Below, piece by piece: positions 44,952 through 54,629 of a stretch of 64,000 nucleotides of DNA (its first letter is position 1; every line of letters begins with the position of its first letter). The notes under the pieces are model-generated. The model had not been told where the DNA came from. It did no database searches and saw only the letters and a program-made list of their open reading frames with translations. The stretch spans positions 992,001 to 1,056,000 of the forward strand of contig JAUPSS010000001.1 in NCBI GenBank assembly GCA_040285825.1, in the 5' to 3' direction. Origin of the DNA: Eukaryota sp. TZLM1-RC. Its lineage: Eukaryota; Metamonada: BaSk clade. The position numbers and the translations under genes were made by a program.

Positions 44952-45608
44952 CTATTCATCAAACCTCAAAAACTCCCCTTTACTCCATTTGGCAAAAATA
45001 TGTACCTTGAACGAAGCAAGCTTGACCCCAAATTGTTTGAGTAAATTGGCTTTTTCAGGAGTGAGAGCGACACCGGGACTGGAAACAGTGAATGGACATC
45101 GACAGTGAACAACACCGTTCTTCATCTCTGTGGGAAGTCCCAGCGACCGTAGGAAAGGCTCTTGTGTATGTGAGAAGTTTTCGAGGGGACCTTCTGGAAT
45201 CACAAACTCTTCAGTGGGGATGAAGCCTGCTCTGGCATACTCTGGGACTTCAAAGTTTTCAAAGAAGTTGACCACTTCCTCATGAGAACGATTAGTGAAG
45301 AGAAGACCGCAGTCGCCTTCAATCACCTTAGCGAGATGACAGACGTTATCAGCTATTTCTGATTCTGGGGTAGGTCCAAGAGCGTATTGGATGACTTTAT
45401 TACGACCAAAGAGAAAAACAGAGTCGTTCCAATCTTTTCGTAGATCCTTGATCAGAACATTACGCATGTTACTGACTCTGAAGACGTAAATGGTTTCATA
45501 ATTCGGCACAATCTGTCTTATCCGTTCAACTAAGAGGTTTTTCTGGTCGCGTCCCTTTTTATCAGTCTTTGTAAGTGAGACTACTCTAGCACGTTTGGAA
45601 GCAGGCAT
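44952..45608 (-). CDS. MRTO4: Ribosome assembly factor MRT4
   Basis: 218 residues, no intron. MRT4 is a nucleolar paralogue of ribosomal stalk protein P0 that occupies the P0 site on pre-60S particles until it is exchanged. The N-terminal basic 'MPASKRARVVSLTKTDKKGR' and 'NMRNVLIKDLRKDW', then 'FLFGRNKVIQYALG', 'GLLFTNRSHEEVVNFFENFE' and 'YARAGFIPTEEFVIPEGPL' are typical of the family, as is the length. It lacks the acidic P1/P2-binding tail of P0. Its start lies only 49 bp from that of the divergently transcribed carboxypeptidase gene. Confidence 0.95.
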   Translation of the reverse strand: MPASKRARVVSLTKTDKKGRDQKNLLVERIRQIVPNYETIYVFRVSNMRNVLIKDLRKDWNDSVFLFGRNKVIQYALGPTPESEIADNVCHLAKVIEGDCGLLFTNRSHEEVVNFFENFEVPEYARAGFIPTEEFVIPEGPLENFSHTQEPFLRSLGLPTEMKNGVVHCRCPFTVSSPGVALTPEKANLLKQFGVKLASFKVHIFAKWSKGEFLRFDE

Positions 45609-45657
45609 CTAAAAGTATCTAAGTAGTGATTGAAGTTCTTGGAATTCCTAGTTTCAG
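45609..45657. promoter_or_regulatory. 49-bp head-to-head intergenic region
   Basis: The start codons of MRT4 (minus) and the carboxypeptidase (plus) are separated by 49 bp, so both promoters and 5' leaders must share this space or extend into the opposing genes. Both ATGs directly follow a pyrimidine-AG sequence (TTTTAG|ATG and TTTCAG|ATG), which could instead be 5'-leader splice acceptors. Confidence 0.5.
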
Positions 45658-46983
45658 ATGAATCTCCTCAACTGTTCTCCTTCATCAACTGTTGTTTTCA
45701 ACCTTCTCTGCATTCATTTTCTATCGTTTTGCCTGATTGCTGCTGCAGATAATGTTGATATTTCAGATTACATTGACCAACCCGCTTATGTTATCCAGCA
45801 AAAAACCCATGTTCCAACCCTCTCTTCACCTTTCGTTGATACTTATTCATTCTTCACCACAGTAGATCACAATATCTCTCTTTACTCTGTACTAACAGTT
45901 CCAAAGAACATTAAATCTAATAACTTGTTGATTTATTTACCAGGTGGACCCGGATTTTCGTTATTTACCGCTTTATTTGAAGAAATAGGTCCATTTAAAA
46001 TAGTAATTGATGATGAATTTCACCATTCTAATCACACTACTTTTCCTAACCATAAGTCCAAATTCTTCTTTAATCATCATTCAATTGGTTCAATATTACC
46101 AATACTGTTTATAGATCAACCTCCCAAGACTGGTTTTTCCAAAGGCGATTTAAATCTTGATTTAAACCAAACATGTAAATTATTGGTTAAATTATTAAAT
46201 CAATTTTATAAAGCTTTTCCTCAATTTAATAATCACAAATTGATTATTGGAGGAAGTTCTTTCGGAATTAAATTTAGTTTACGCTTGGCCATCTTAATTC
46301 CGAATAGAGTACTTGGAATTATCAGTGGAAATCCAATTATTTCATGCAAACAGGCGAATTCCTTAATTAATTTTGGTAAATCGTTTGGAATTTGTGGTGG
46401 TTCTGAACAAGTTTTTTTGGAAGAAAAGCTGTATAATTTGAACCATTTTTTGAATATCGGCGACATTACTACTGCTAGTAACTCTTTCTTGAATTTAATT
46501 CTTGAATTTTCTAGTTATTTAGATATATCACCACATCATATCTTACAAAAATATTATGGCTTTAATGCTGAATTCATTTTAAACTTTGTCAATTCAAATC
46601 TGGATAAATTACATGCTTCTGGAACTAATTTTTCCTCAATCATTTCAAATGATGTGAGAAGTTATTATAAACAGTACACTTGTATAGACGACACTCAATT
46701 GTTGAGCAATTTTCTAAATCAAGGGAAGAAAATTTTATTGTATTCTGGACAATTTGATTTAATGTGTAATTCCTTAGGATTACTAGAATTGCTAGAATCA
46801 ATTAATTTCAATAACATGTGGTCAAGTTTACCTTTGAAGTTGAGTGTTTATGGTGGCAAGTCAATTGGCAGTGTAAAGGGAGATGATTCCTTGCTGTATT
46901 TAAATATCAATTTAGCAGGTCATTTTGCAGGAAAGGATAACTTTAAGCTTTTACTAGATCATTTTCAAATGTTTTTTGCTTAA
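45658..46983 (+). CDS. Serine carboxypeptidase-like protein (peptidase S10)
   Basis: Secretory or lysosomal alpha/beta-hydrolase that removes C-terminal residues. A signal peptide covers residues 1-30. S10 landmarks: oxyanion-hole block 'LIYLPGGPGFS' (91-101), 'FIDQPPKTGFS' (151-161), nucleophile elbow 'IGGSSFG' (Ser200; usual GESYxG, here Gly replaces Glu and Ser replaces Tyr), Asp367 in 'YSGQFDLMCN' and His422 in 'LAGHFAG'. The GESY change is unusual but the triad Ser-Asp-His is complete. N-glycosylation sequons (e.g. NHT, NFS) are present. 441 residues, no introns. Confidence 0.92.
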   Translation: MNLLNCSPSSTVVFNLLCIHFLSFCLIAAADNVDISDYIDQPAYVIQQKTHVPTLSSPFVDTYSFFTTVDHNISLYSVLTVPKNIKSNNLLIYLPGGPGFSLFTALFEEIGPFKIVIDDEFHHSNHTTFPNHKSKFFFNHHSIGSILPILFIDQPPKTGFSKGDLNLDLNQTCKLLVKLLNQFYKAFPQFNNHKLIIGGSSFGIKFSLRLAILIPNRVLGIISGNPIISCKQANSLINFGKSFGICGGSEQVFLEEKLYNLNHFLNIGDITTASNSFLNLILEFSSYLDISPHHILQKYYGFNAEFILNFVNSNLDKLHASGTNFSSIISNDVRSYYKQYTCIDDTQLLSNFLNQGKKILLYSGQFDLMCNSLGLLELLESINFNNMWSSLPLKLSVYGGKSIGSVKGDDSLLYLNINLAGHFAGKDNFKLLLDHFQMFFA

Positions 46984-47552
46984 AATTGCTTAATATCTTT
47001 GTTTAGTGGAATTCTGATTACCAGTAATTAATGTTGTCATTATTATAAACAGAATCACGTACTAAAAGAATGTATAAAGAAAAAATCAAAACAATTTTTA
47101 TTAAGAAAAAGCAGAATATTAGATATTAATAATGCACATTAAAGTGATGAACAGCAACAACTACCAAAAAGGTTGCCTCCATCCAAAAGTGTTTCATATT
47201 CAATTACAATTTGCAGGTTATCAACTATAATTTGGATACTAATTTTTTACTCGAGCAAAAAAAGTGAATTTACAACATTCTGTGTTATTGAAGGACTAAG
47301 ACTTGGAGATAATACTTTTATGATTTCAAATAACTTGAATTTTTTACCTTCTCATCACCTCTGTCCCCGTTAACAGAGTAGGTGAAATTGGCTTAAACAT
47401 GACTGGTTGAGATGTTTTTGTGGGCGAATCCCATTGAGAGTGATTAGAGCTGTGCCGACTGTAAAAATAGACTAATTTCCAAAATAAACATATGAAAACT
47501 GGAAATTAATCAACAAAAAAATACAAAAGTTCTAGATAAATACAAACAATAA
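46984..47552. other. Intergenic between convergent genes, nothing seen
   Basis: AT-rich 3' flanks of the carboxypeptidase and RCC1 genes. Confidence 0.4.
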
Positions 47553-49877
47553 TCAAAAGTATTCATAATCTTTACCTACAAAGTCACGGAAAATATCAAT
47601 CACATACCTTTCAGCTGAATACTGAATCCACCATGGAAAACAGGATAATTCTGCTAAATATTCATTCTTGATTAGTGTAACAGATTTAATTAAACCTTGA
47701 TTAATAAGTTTTGTTGGAGATAGGGTAGAACCTGACAGACTGTCTTCATCAGGGGCAATCACTTGAATGAATTTCAAAGAAGGAAAGTTTTGTTCAGTGA
47801 TATTGCCGGGAACATAACCATGAATTAACAACTCCTTCAAATTAAACAACTGGATTTCATTATCAGCAGGATCATCCAACTGAAACTCAAACCTGAAAAT
47901 AGTTTGGCTCAAGGCTATTTGACTTGCAAAAATATTATAGGAAATAGCATCATATAATGCCACCAATTCGATCAATGATGTGAGATAGCTTAAATCGGAA
48001 ACTTCAATGTAATCGGGACCAAGTACTAACTTCACTAGTGAAGTGGGTAATGGTTCTATTTCGAATGCATTAGTAAGCTCTAGACATTTGAGTTTTGATA
48101 ATTGGGGTATATTTAGAGATAAAATCTTTGTGTGTGCTGGACCTCCAGCAAGCTTAATAACCTCAACATTTGGGAACAAAGAAAAGAATTGTGGATCATA
48201 CTCGACTGTGTCAAGATCATCATAGTAAACATCAAGTTTTTTAATTCTAGTATTAATTACTGTAGGACCACTATAACCAGTAACAAATCGCAATTGTAAT
48301 TCACAAATATTTTCATTTAAATTGAAATCTTCAGGATCTTTTAAAAACATCTTGTTTCGAAAAGGATGAACATTAAACACCTCTTGAGCAAATTGAGCTA
48401 CCCTTTTACTAATACCACATTTGGTGTAGAAAAACCCTTTAAAATATGGGTGATATTCATAGACCTCTTGTAAATAATTTAAATATTCCCAATAAACAAG
48501 CTTAATAAGACAACTAAACATTCTATCCAAAGGTTGTTTTGGATATTGCAAAATTTTAAAATATTCATCTCCAAAAACTTTTACAGGTCGATGTCGATGA
48601 ATCCAATCACCTGTACCTAATTGACCTTTATCGTTCCTTCCCCAAGCCCAAACAGTGTTTTCGTTGTAAGCAAAAAGGAAGTCATCACCTACAGAAAAAC
48701 CTTCTATATTGGTTAAAGCTTGAACACGAATCGGTTTATCACAATCTTCAAAATCTTCAAAATCTTCACTCATTCTTCTTAAACTACCCCAAACAAAAAC
48801 TTTACCATCACTATCAATAGCAGTGAATATACCACGACATCCATTAATAGAAACTACATTGCTTAACCCTGGAACTTTGGTGGGTTTGTTTTTGAAAGGA
48901 TCTTTATCATCCCCCTTGTTGAACTTCCATACAACACCATTAGTGTCAATTATAAATAGGTAAACATTATTCCAAATACCTCCAATTGATGAAAGAAAAC
49001 CCTTGAATGGTTCTCTAGGAGTGAAATACTGATTTACTGGTATCTGAAAGAAATTAATTTCATCACAGTAGAAATAATTACCAACAGAATCAATTGCGAT
49101 AAATGCATCACCATCAACGCAAAGGAAATCAATATTGTCTAACCCTTCAATTACTTCAAATGATTTTCCCTCTCCCCACTTAACAACTTGACCTTCTTTG
49201 GTCAAAGCTAACGAAAAACAAGCCCCACTATGGATTTGATTCATATTGTAAGGAATTTGTATTGGGGTGATTGGTAGAGATTGAATACTGGACATATTGA
49301 TCTGATTAAATCTATTGCAGCCCCAACCATACAGGTTGCCGCTAGAAGAAATGGCAAGGTAATGACTGAGGCCAGCAGAAATAGAAGTAATGTTAGCTAG
49401 AGGTAATTTGATTGGTGATTTGATTGGTGATTTGATTGCATCCAATCCTTGAAACACAACTTGACCACAATCATTGTCCCCCCAACCATAAACCTCACCT
49501 GAATAAGTGAGTAGAAGTGTATGTGTGGTACCACTAAAAATAGACTTTACTCCAACCAATGGATCCGATCGATTGGGGTAAGTCGACGTGTCAGGAAAAT
49601 TACTGTTTGAAAGCAATTGTTGCAGTGAAGGAGAAGTAGTGGAGAGAGAGTTGGATGTGTGGTAGCAAGGATGAGGAGAACAAGAGGCAGACCGTGATAA
49701 ATCTGCCTGAGCAGAGAAAACATGGTGAAGCGGTTGCGAGGTGCGGGTGTTGTTGCAATGAAGTCCATCAATCTCCCCTATAATTGATCGGGGATTTGAA
49801 TTGGAAGATGCACTTGACGAGTGTTGGTGGATGTCTTCTGTATCAGAAAAGTACGGCGCATATTGGTTGTAAGACAT
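47553..49877 (-). CDS. RCC1-repeat protein with C-terminal LRR-like region
   Basis: 774 residues, no intron. After a Ser/Asn-rich N-terminus (about 1-100) come RCC1/regulator-of-chromosome-condensation repeats forming a beta-propeller: 'EVYGWGDNDCGQVVF', 'NLYGWGCNRFNQI', 'VVKWGEG', 'KVFVWGSLRRM' and 'TVWAWGRNDKGQLGTG'. The middle (about 460-560) resembles the start of a POZ- or F-box-like helical segment but I cannot assign it. Residues 580-740 carry irregular leucine-rich repeats ('LSKLKCLELTNAFEIEPLP'). RCC1-like proteins act as guanine-exchange factors, ubiquitin-ligase adaptors or scaffolds. Which role applies here is unknown. Confidence 0.85.
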   Translation of the reverse strand: MSYNQYAPYFSDTEDIHQHSSSASSNSNPRSIIGEIDGLHCNNTRTSQPLHHVFSAQADLSRSASCSPHPCYHTSNSLSTTSPSLQQLLSNSNFPDTSTYPNRSDPLVGVKSIFSGTTHTLLLTYSGEVYGWGDNDCGQVVFQGLDAIKSPIKSPIKLPLANITSISAGLSHYLAISSSGNLYGWGCNRFNQINMSSIQSLPITPIQIPYNMNQIHSGACFSLALTKEGQVVKWGEGKSFEVIEGLDNIDFLCVDGDAFIAIDSVGNYFYCDEINFFQIPVNQYFTPREPFKGFLSSIGGIWNNVYLFIIDTNGVVWKFNKGDDKDPFKNKPTKVPGLSNVVSINGCRGIFTAIDSDGKVFVWGSLRRMSEDFEDFEDCDKPIRVQALTNIEGFSVGDDFLFAYNENTVWAWGRNDKGQLGTGDWIHRHRPVKVFGDEYFKILQYPKQPLDRMFSCLIKLVYWEYLNYLQEVYEYHPYFKGFFYTKCGISKRVAQFAQEVFNVHPFRNKMFLKDPEDFNLNENICELQLRFVTGYSGPTVINTRIKKLDVYYDDLDTVEYDPQFFSLFPNVEVIKLAGGPAHTKILSLNIPQLSKLKCLELTNAFEIEPLPTSLVKLVLGPDYIEVSDLSYLTSLIELVALYDAISYNIFASQIALSQTIFRFEFQLDDPADNEIQLFNLKELLIHGYVPGNITEQNFPSLKFIQVIAPDEDSLSGSTLSPTKLINQGLIKSVTLIKNEYLAELSCFPWWIQYSAERYVIDIFRDFVGKDYEYF

Positions 49878-49883
49878 TGATTC

Positions 49884-50835
49884 AACGAAAACCAGATCAT
49901 GTCAAAATCACATGAAATTGTTTCCTATTTAGAATAGGGTGACCAAGTTCAGTTCAGTTCAGTTCAGGAAAATTTTTGGAACCTGAACTGAACTGGACCA
50001 CTGTCCCTATGAACTTGAACTGAACTGGACCAGTTCCGAACCGGTATAATTAAAGAATAGTCTTTTTAAAAAAAATTATTTTGAAAATAATACAAGTAGA
50101 GTTCTCATTTCGCGGAGATGACACATTAAGGTTCCATTTCCGGTGTTTTTACAACAGGGATTGGCATTTCGTTCACAGGTAGTATCGTCACAAACGGACA
50201 AGACCATTTGGGAGACAGGTCACATATTTCAAAGCCCAGGACCTGTTGGGTTAGAAGATTTTGTGTGTTCTTCCATAGAAATAAAACGAAAGATGTCTAA
50301 TACAAAATTTTAACTTTGATTTGACAGTTTGAAAAACCAAATTAAACAAAAATTAATCATATATTGATTAATTACTGGTTGTATTCATTTATTTTCTGTC
50401 AACGCAATAACTGAATACAAGTTATAAGGAGTAGTAGAATAACAAGCTGAGACATTGGGTGAACTGGTTCAGAACCAGTTTAAACTAGTTCGCAACCTGA
50501 ACTTATCATTCTTGAACTGAACTGAACTGAACCAGTTCAAGAAGTTCAGAACCAGTTTCGAACTCAACCTAAACATTTCTAATTTAGAACCAATACTCTC
50601 CCGTTTGGTTGATGAAGATACTTTGAATTCTTTTGGTCCGAAATAGGGTTGATTTAATGCTTGAAGGTCTTGAAGGTACTACCAATATTGCGGATCTGAG
50701 ATCCGCTGATGTGTGTAATGATTCTCTTATTCCAATGACTCAATCAAAATATAAGGACTCCTTATCTCTTTCCGAAAAATCCAAAATTGAGAAATATAAA
50801 GCAAAATTGTTGTCATTGTCTGAAAGCTGCTGAAT
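49884..50835 (+). pseudogene. RT-RLE endonuclease relic split by a MITE
   Basis: Left part (49884-49934) encodes 'MSKSHEIVSYLE' and the right part (50582-50835) continues 'EPILSRLVDEDTLNSFG' and, after a frameshift, 'NRVDLMLEGLEGTTNIADLR' and 'KSKIEKYKAKL'. Joined across one copy of the duplicated 8 bp they match the RLE domain of other copies ('CKSHHIEAFVEPLLRKL'), including the acidic and K-x2-KY motifs. It is decayed. Confidence 0.85.
49935..50581. mobile_element. hAT-like MITE, 647 bp
   Basis: It is flanked by ATTTAGAA direct repeats (49927-49934 and 50582-50589), an 8-bp duplication fitting the hAT pattern nTnnnnAn. Ends begin TAGGGTGACC (left) and, on the minus strand, TAGAAATGTTTAGG (right). 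Just inside both ends are multiple inverted GTTCAGTTCAG motifs. No transposase is encoded, so it is non-autonomous. Reading across the site after removing the element and one duplication restores the interrupted RLE sequence. Confidence 0.8.
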
Positions 50836-50939
50836 ATTTAAGGTCAGTTTTTGTCATTGAACTGAAATAAAATCAATAAATGAATTTCCAGCTAAAAAAA
50901 ATGAATAAAAACATGAACGAAATGAGGAGCAAAGAGGCT

Positions 50940-52101
50940 GAAAAAAGTGAGCGATGAAGAACAATTACTATGGGTCAATAATCAAGAAGTTTTCATAATA
51001 TCTGATGTCTTTGGGCTATTTGAGAAAAAATGAATTTTATATGCAAAATTTTTTTGTTGCTTCATGGGCGAAAAACCTCAAGGGACGTTGAAATTTACTG
51101 ATCATTGTGACAATATTAACTTCTTTGATACGAAGGAAGAACTATTATTATTTTTTGTTCAATTTGTAACTCATCACAAACCTGGTGTTTTGATGGGTCT
51201 TAATTCTATAAAATTTGATGTTCCAATATAATGCATCAGGTTGGAAATTTATGGAAACGCTTTCCCAAAATTAAGGGGATCCGAAGATATTTAGTCGTTT
51301 TTTATCCGTTTTTGACAGAAAGTTCCCTCTAATTTCAATGGTTTAAATATCTGTAATTCATTTATGTATGCTAAAAAATTTATTACATAAAAGTTGAATA
51401 AATCCTTGAGATCTCTTAGTTGGTTCCTGTCAAATGAGTCTAAAGGGTATCTTCATGATACATTTAAGAACCTTTTACCAATTGATTGTTTTATAAGTAT
51501 ACCTCAAGATACCATTAATTATTGTTTCAGAGATAGTGTGCTTGGTTTAAAATTATTATTTTAAAATAATTAAAAGACCAACTTAAAAGAGATCAACAAT
51601 ATAAGTGGCTGAGATTAACAGAATTGGAGTGGTCAAGGGCATCGAGATTTCTTCAAAAATTCAGAAAATTCAAAAGAAAAGAGTAGATTATACACAATGA
51701 AATCACAGTGGAAGAAACAGAAGCTACACTATCAAAAGAATCATTAAAAACTTCCATTTATAATATTTTCTAGTCTTTTGTTGCTTCCAGTCTGGTGAAC
51801 ATAATAATTACATTTGATTACTACTGTTCAATAATATGGGTCATTCAAAAAATGTCCAACTTGCGATAACCCAGTAAATATATTTCTTGATGTTGAGAAT
51901 CCTAGACCACGGATGAGAGAGAAATATCCTATTGTGAAATGTCATGCTTTGTTAAGATGTGGATCTGATGTTTGTAGAGGAGAATGTGATGGAAAGGATC
52001 AGGTGTGGAGTCGAAACAAGTTAGCTTGTATCAACATCAAGGCAATTGTAGATTTTTTTGTAGAGGATAGTGATGGTGATAGGCCTCCATATTTGTCTTA
52101 A
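50940..52101 (+). pseudogene. Decayed exonuclease-Fanzor element, internally deleted
   Basis: Exonuclease remnants at 50960-51560 ('DEEQLLWVNNQEVF'-like, 'GVLMGLNSIKFDVPI' for motif II, 'LHDTFKNLLPID') are followed without a gap by Fanzor remnants: 'YKWLRLTELEWSRASRFLQK' (51601-51660), 'SKKCPTCDNPV' and, at 51913-52101, 'WSRNKLACINIKAIVDFF' ending 'DGDRPPYLS'. The gene order is the same as in the copy at 56.2-52.6 kb, and both parts are shortened by deletions and stops. A hairpin follows the stop codon. Confidence 0.85.
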
Positions 52102-52108
52102 GTTATAT

Positions 52109-52126
52109 CTTTTTACTACAGTAAAT
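52109..52126 (+). ncRNA. Hairpin after the decayed Fanzor stop (copy 3)
   Basis: TTTACT (112-117 of 52xxx) pairs with AGTAAA (120-125), 8 nt after the stop codon. It matches hairpin 1 of the better copies (TTTTACT...AGTAAAA) in sequence and place. Confidence 0.5.
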
Positions 52127-52548
52127 CTGAAGCAATTTTGGATATTTGCATTCAATCTATCAATTGGTTCTGGAAATTCTTTTATTATTATTTTTCTCAT
52201 AGTTTCTAGAACCTCATCATCAAATCCATTAATCGCAGACAACAAAAGGACATAATAAATAAAAAAGAAATACACTCAAAAAAGTTAATTGTTATTGATC
52301 GAAGATGGACCAGTGGAAAAGAATAGCAAGACTAAATCATTGAAAACGTCTTCATGCCTCCCTTTTTAGAGATCAAGCTGTGGAACAAGACTTGTCTGGT
52401 CCTTGTTGCCAAATGTATCTATTGCAGGTTGTAGCTGGTCATTAATGGATGATTTAAAAGGATGAATTTGTCCGGATTGATCCCGTAATTAAGTAAAAAC
52501 AATATTGAAAGCTTCTTTTTTGCTGGGTCTGTAACTTGGATTATTGTA
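52127..52548. other. Spacer between two opposed Fanzor elements
   Basis: No coding or structural feature recognised. It is the outside flank of two elements that converge here; guide-type sequences, if any, would be taken from this flank. Confidence 0.35.
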
Positions 52549-52595
52549 TGGCGTATGCCAACTATGACTAGATTTTACTAGTCAGTAAAAATGAA
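52549..52595 (-). ncRNA. Candidate omega-like RNA scaffold at the Fanzor element's 3' end
   Basis: Reading the minus strand, 5 nt after the Fanzor TAG there is hairpin 1, TTTTACT-GACT-AGTAAAA (52590-52573). A 12-nt linker follows, then hairpin 2, TGGC-ATAC-GCCA (52560-52549). The copy ending at 58763 has the same arrangement with hairpin 2 as TGCC-GTTA-GGCA, that is, a different stem that still pairs. Similarity between copies ends right after hairpin 2, which marks the element end. TnpB and Fanzor systems carry their guide RNA scaffold in this position. Promoter, 5' extent and expression are unknown. Confidence 0.55.
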
Positions 52596-54629
52596 CTAAG
52601 TTCTAAGATAAACAGGCCTACCTTCTTCACCGGATAACCAGTGATCAAATACATTCAACATATTCAAACAAGCCATCTTGTTCCTATTCCAATACTTTGC
52701 CTTGACTGCTTCTCTACTTTCTGACTTTTTACATCGTGCTTTTGCATCATTAATACACTGAGAACTTCTACATTCCAAAAGCCCATGAGGAAATTTGAAC
52801 GGTGTTTTTTCAGCACTTTTAGGAATTGGATTCCTTGTTTTGATAGTTGTTTCAAACACTTTTTCAAAGCAAGAAGGACACTTTGAAGAAGTATGGCTTT
52901 CATCAATTAGAACAGTTTGAAAACCTCGTCTAAGAAAACAACTTATCCATCTATTGGAAGGAGTTGGGGGACTATGTTTGAGATTACTGATTGGTTTACG
53001 ACCCAAGTCCCCAATACACAATACCATTTTGTCTTTACCACCGAATGTTGTCAATAACTTGTTCACAATTCTTTCTTCAGTTTTTTGCCTATGGATATAA
53101 CTTTGGATATTATGTATCCTCCATAAGGGTAAACTATAAAATTGTTTCACTGCATTGTAGTGTTTACACTTGGCCAACATAAACTCTCTGAATTTGTGGT
53201 AATCAACAGTTTTTGAATCATGATCACGTAACCACGAATTCCATTCCTCAATGGTCATTGTCTGGTCTTCAATATTACCATTATTTTGTCTAACACAAAA
53301 TTGTAACACTTGTTTGTGTTTTCTATTGAGACGTGACCATTCACCATATGTTAGCCTCATCCATTCATATTTTTTCAGTGGATTTGAATTGGATTCTTCC
53401 GACTGTGCTCCAAATTGAATTAAATCTCTCTTTCCAAGATCACCAAAAACCACATTTTTATCACTATAATCTTCAGGATCAAGGTGATCAAAATAAGAGA
53501 CTGATACCTTGGCAATATTTGAATCAGGTTTAAAGGTTAATCCTGCGAGATCTTTTCTCACAAACTGAAAACAAATACTAATACCATTGGTTACTGCGTA
53601 ATTATTGAATTTGAAACCATTTTTTTTGAAAGATTTGTTATTAGTGTTGAACCATCTGTTCCAATAAGAATTCTGTTGATTGTGAGTTAGACTACCAATA
53701 TCAGACATACACATATAATTTTGGACTTGTTTAAATCGAGGTTTACCATCTAAATTACCCATAGCATTTTTCCCAATACCGCACAATGTTCGCGTGTCTA
53801 TTGGAAAGTATCCAGGTTTACTACCCATATTAAGTGGAATGACATTAAACAATTTTGCTTCAATTCCTTCTAAATATTGAATTATTTGAAATGATGGTTT
53901 CAGAAAATGTAAAGGATACTTTTCAAGGGTGTATTGCAGTATTTTAACTTGCACATTTTCTGTTCCATTGCCCTCATTAATTTGGATAATATTTGGGAAA
54001 ATTATAGACATCCAGTGCTCCAATAATAATGTAACACCTTCTTCCATCAAATAATTTGTGGTTTCAAACACAACATCGGTTGTAGAATCATCAAAATATT
54101 TAATAACTTCTTGTAAAAAATATACATTAGATGGGTGATCAGAATTTCCAAAATTTTGCAAGTAATTAATTAATTCATCTCGCTCCCCACCAGTCATAAA
54201 ATCCTTCACAATTTTCAAACGAAATCTAAAGAAACTGAGAAATCTTTGGCGTTGCATATAATTCAAATATTGCAAACTATCTGGAAGAACTTCCGTCCAA
54301 TTTTCCTTCATTAGATCTTCCAAATCTTTTTTTCCCATTATATGATTAATGAACCTTTTGATATATAAATGATAATTTCTTTTGATATTCAGTTCAAAAG
54401 CAGGCCACATTTCATATTGACTCATGTATTCAAATGATCTATTTACATGGTTATAATCTAGTCTAGGCATATGGCAAATTGATGAAGTGTCGGTGTATTC
54501 AGTAACACAATGGCGATACCCAGGGAATTCAGAGTTGTTATCATAAGTTCCTAACCCAAAAATAAAGTTGTTCAAATCATCACTTAACGTTGGTATTGGT
54601 TTATCGAATGCTAATTTAAACCGATGCAC
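52596..54629 (-). CDS. Fanzor-type RNA-guided nuclease (TnpB-like), C-terminal part of a polyprotein
   Basis: 677 codons; the first is GTG and the frame is probably joined to the exonuclease upstream (14-nt overlap in the +1 frame). The C-terminal half is Fanzor: RuvC-I 'VVFGDLGKRDLIQFG' (D397), the 'VLCIGDLGRKPISNLKHSPP' block (537-555), then 'LIDESHTSSKCPSC' with the relocated RuvC-II Glu (E577) typical of Fanzors, zinc-ribbon Cys C584/C587/C620/C625, and 'YWNRNKMACLNML' (RuvC-III), where the expected catalytic Asp of R-D-x-N is Asn650. The N-terminal ~380 residues would hold the WED/REC-like part and are not recognisable by eye. Fanzors are OMEGA nucleases of eukaryotic transposons and giant viruses. 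The D-to-N change is also in the decayed copies, so it is ancestral to this family; whether it abolishes cleavage is unknown. Confidence 0.85.
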   Translation of the reverse strand: MHRFKLAFDKPIPTLSDDLNNFIFGLGTYDNNSEFPGYRHCVTEYTDTSSICHMPRLDYNHVNRSFEYMSQYEMWPAFELNIKRNYHLYIKRFINHIMGKKDLEDLMKENWTEVLPDSLQYLNYMQRQRFLSFFRFRLKIVKDFMTGGERDELINYLQNFGNSDHPSNVYFLQEVIKYFDDSTTDVVFETTNYLMEEGVTLLLEHWMSIIFPNIIQINEGNGTENVQVKILQYTLEKYPLHFLKPSFQIIQYLEGIEAKLFNVIPLNMGSKPGYFPIDTRTLCGIGKNAMGNLDGKPRFKQVQNYMCMSDIGSLTHNQQNSYWNRWFNTNNKSFKKNGFKFNNYAVTNGISICFQFVRKDLAGLTFKPDSNIAKVSVSYFDHLDPEDYSDKNVVFGDLGKRDLIQFGAQSEESNSNPLKKYEWMRLTYGEWSRLNRKHKQVLQFCVRQNNGNIEDQTMTIEEWNSWLRDHDSKTVDYHKFREFMLAKCKHYNAVKQFYSLPLWRIHNIQSYIHRQKTEERIVNKLLTTFGGKDKMVLCIGDLGRKPISNLKHSPPTPSNRWISCFLRRGFQTVLIDESHTSSKCPSCFEKVFETTIKTRNPIPKSAEKTPFKFPHGLLECRSSQCINDAKARCKKSESREAVKAKYWNRNKMACLNMLNVFDHWLSGEEGRPVYLRT

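Noticed and set aside
49950-50560. GTTCAG microsatellite
   Set aside because: The motif copies are in inverted orientation near the two ends of a bounded insertion, so they belong to the MITE's subterminal repeats.
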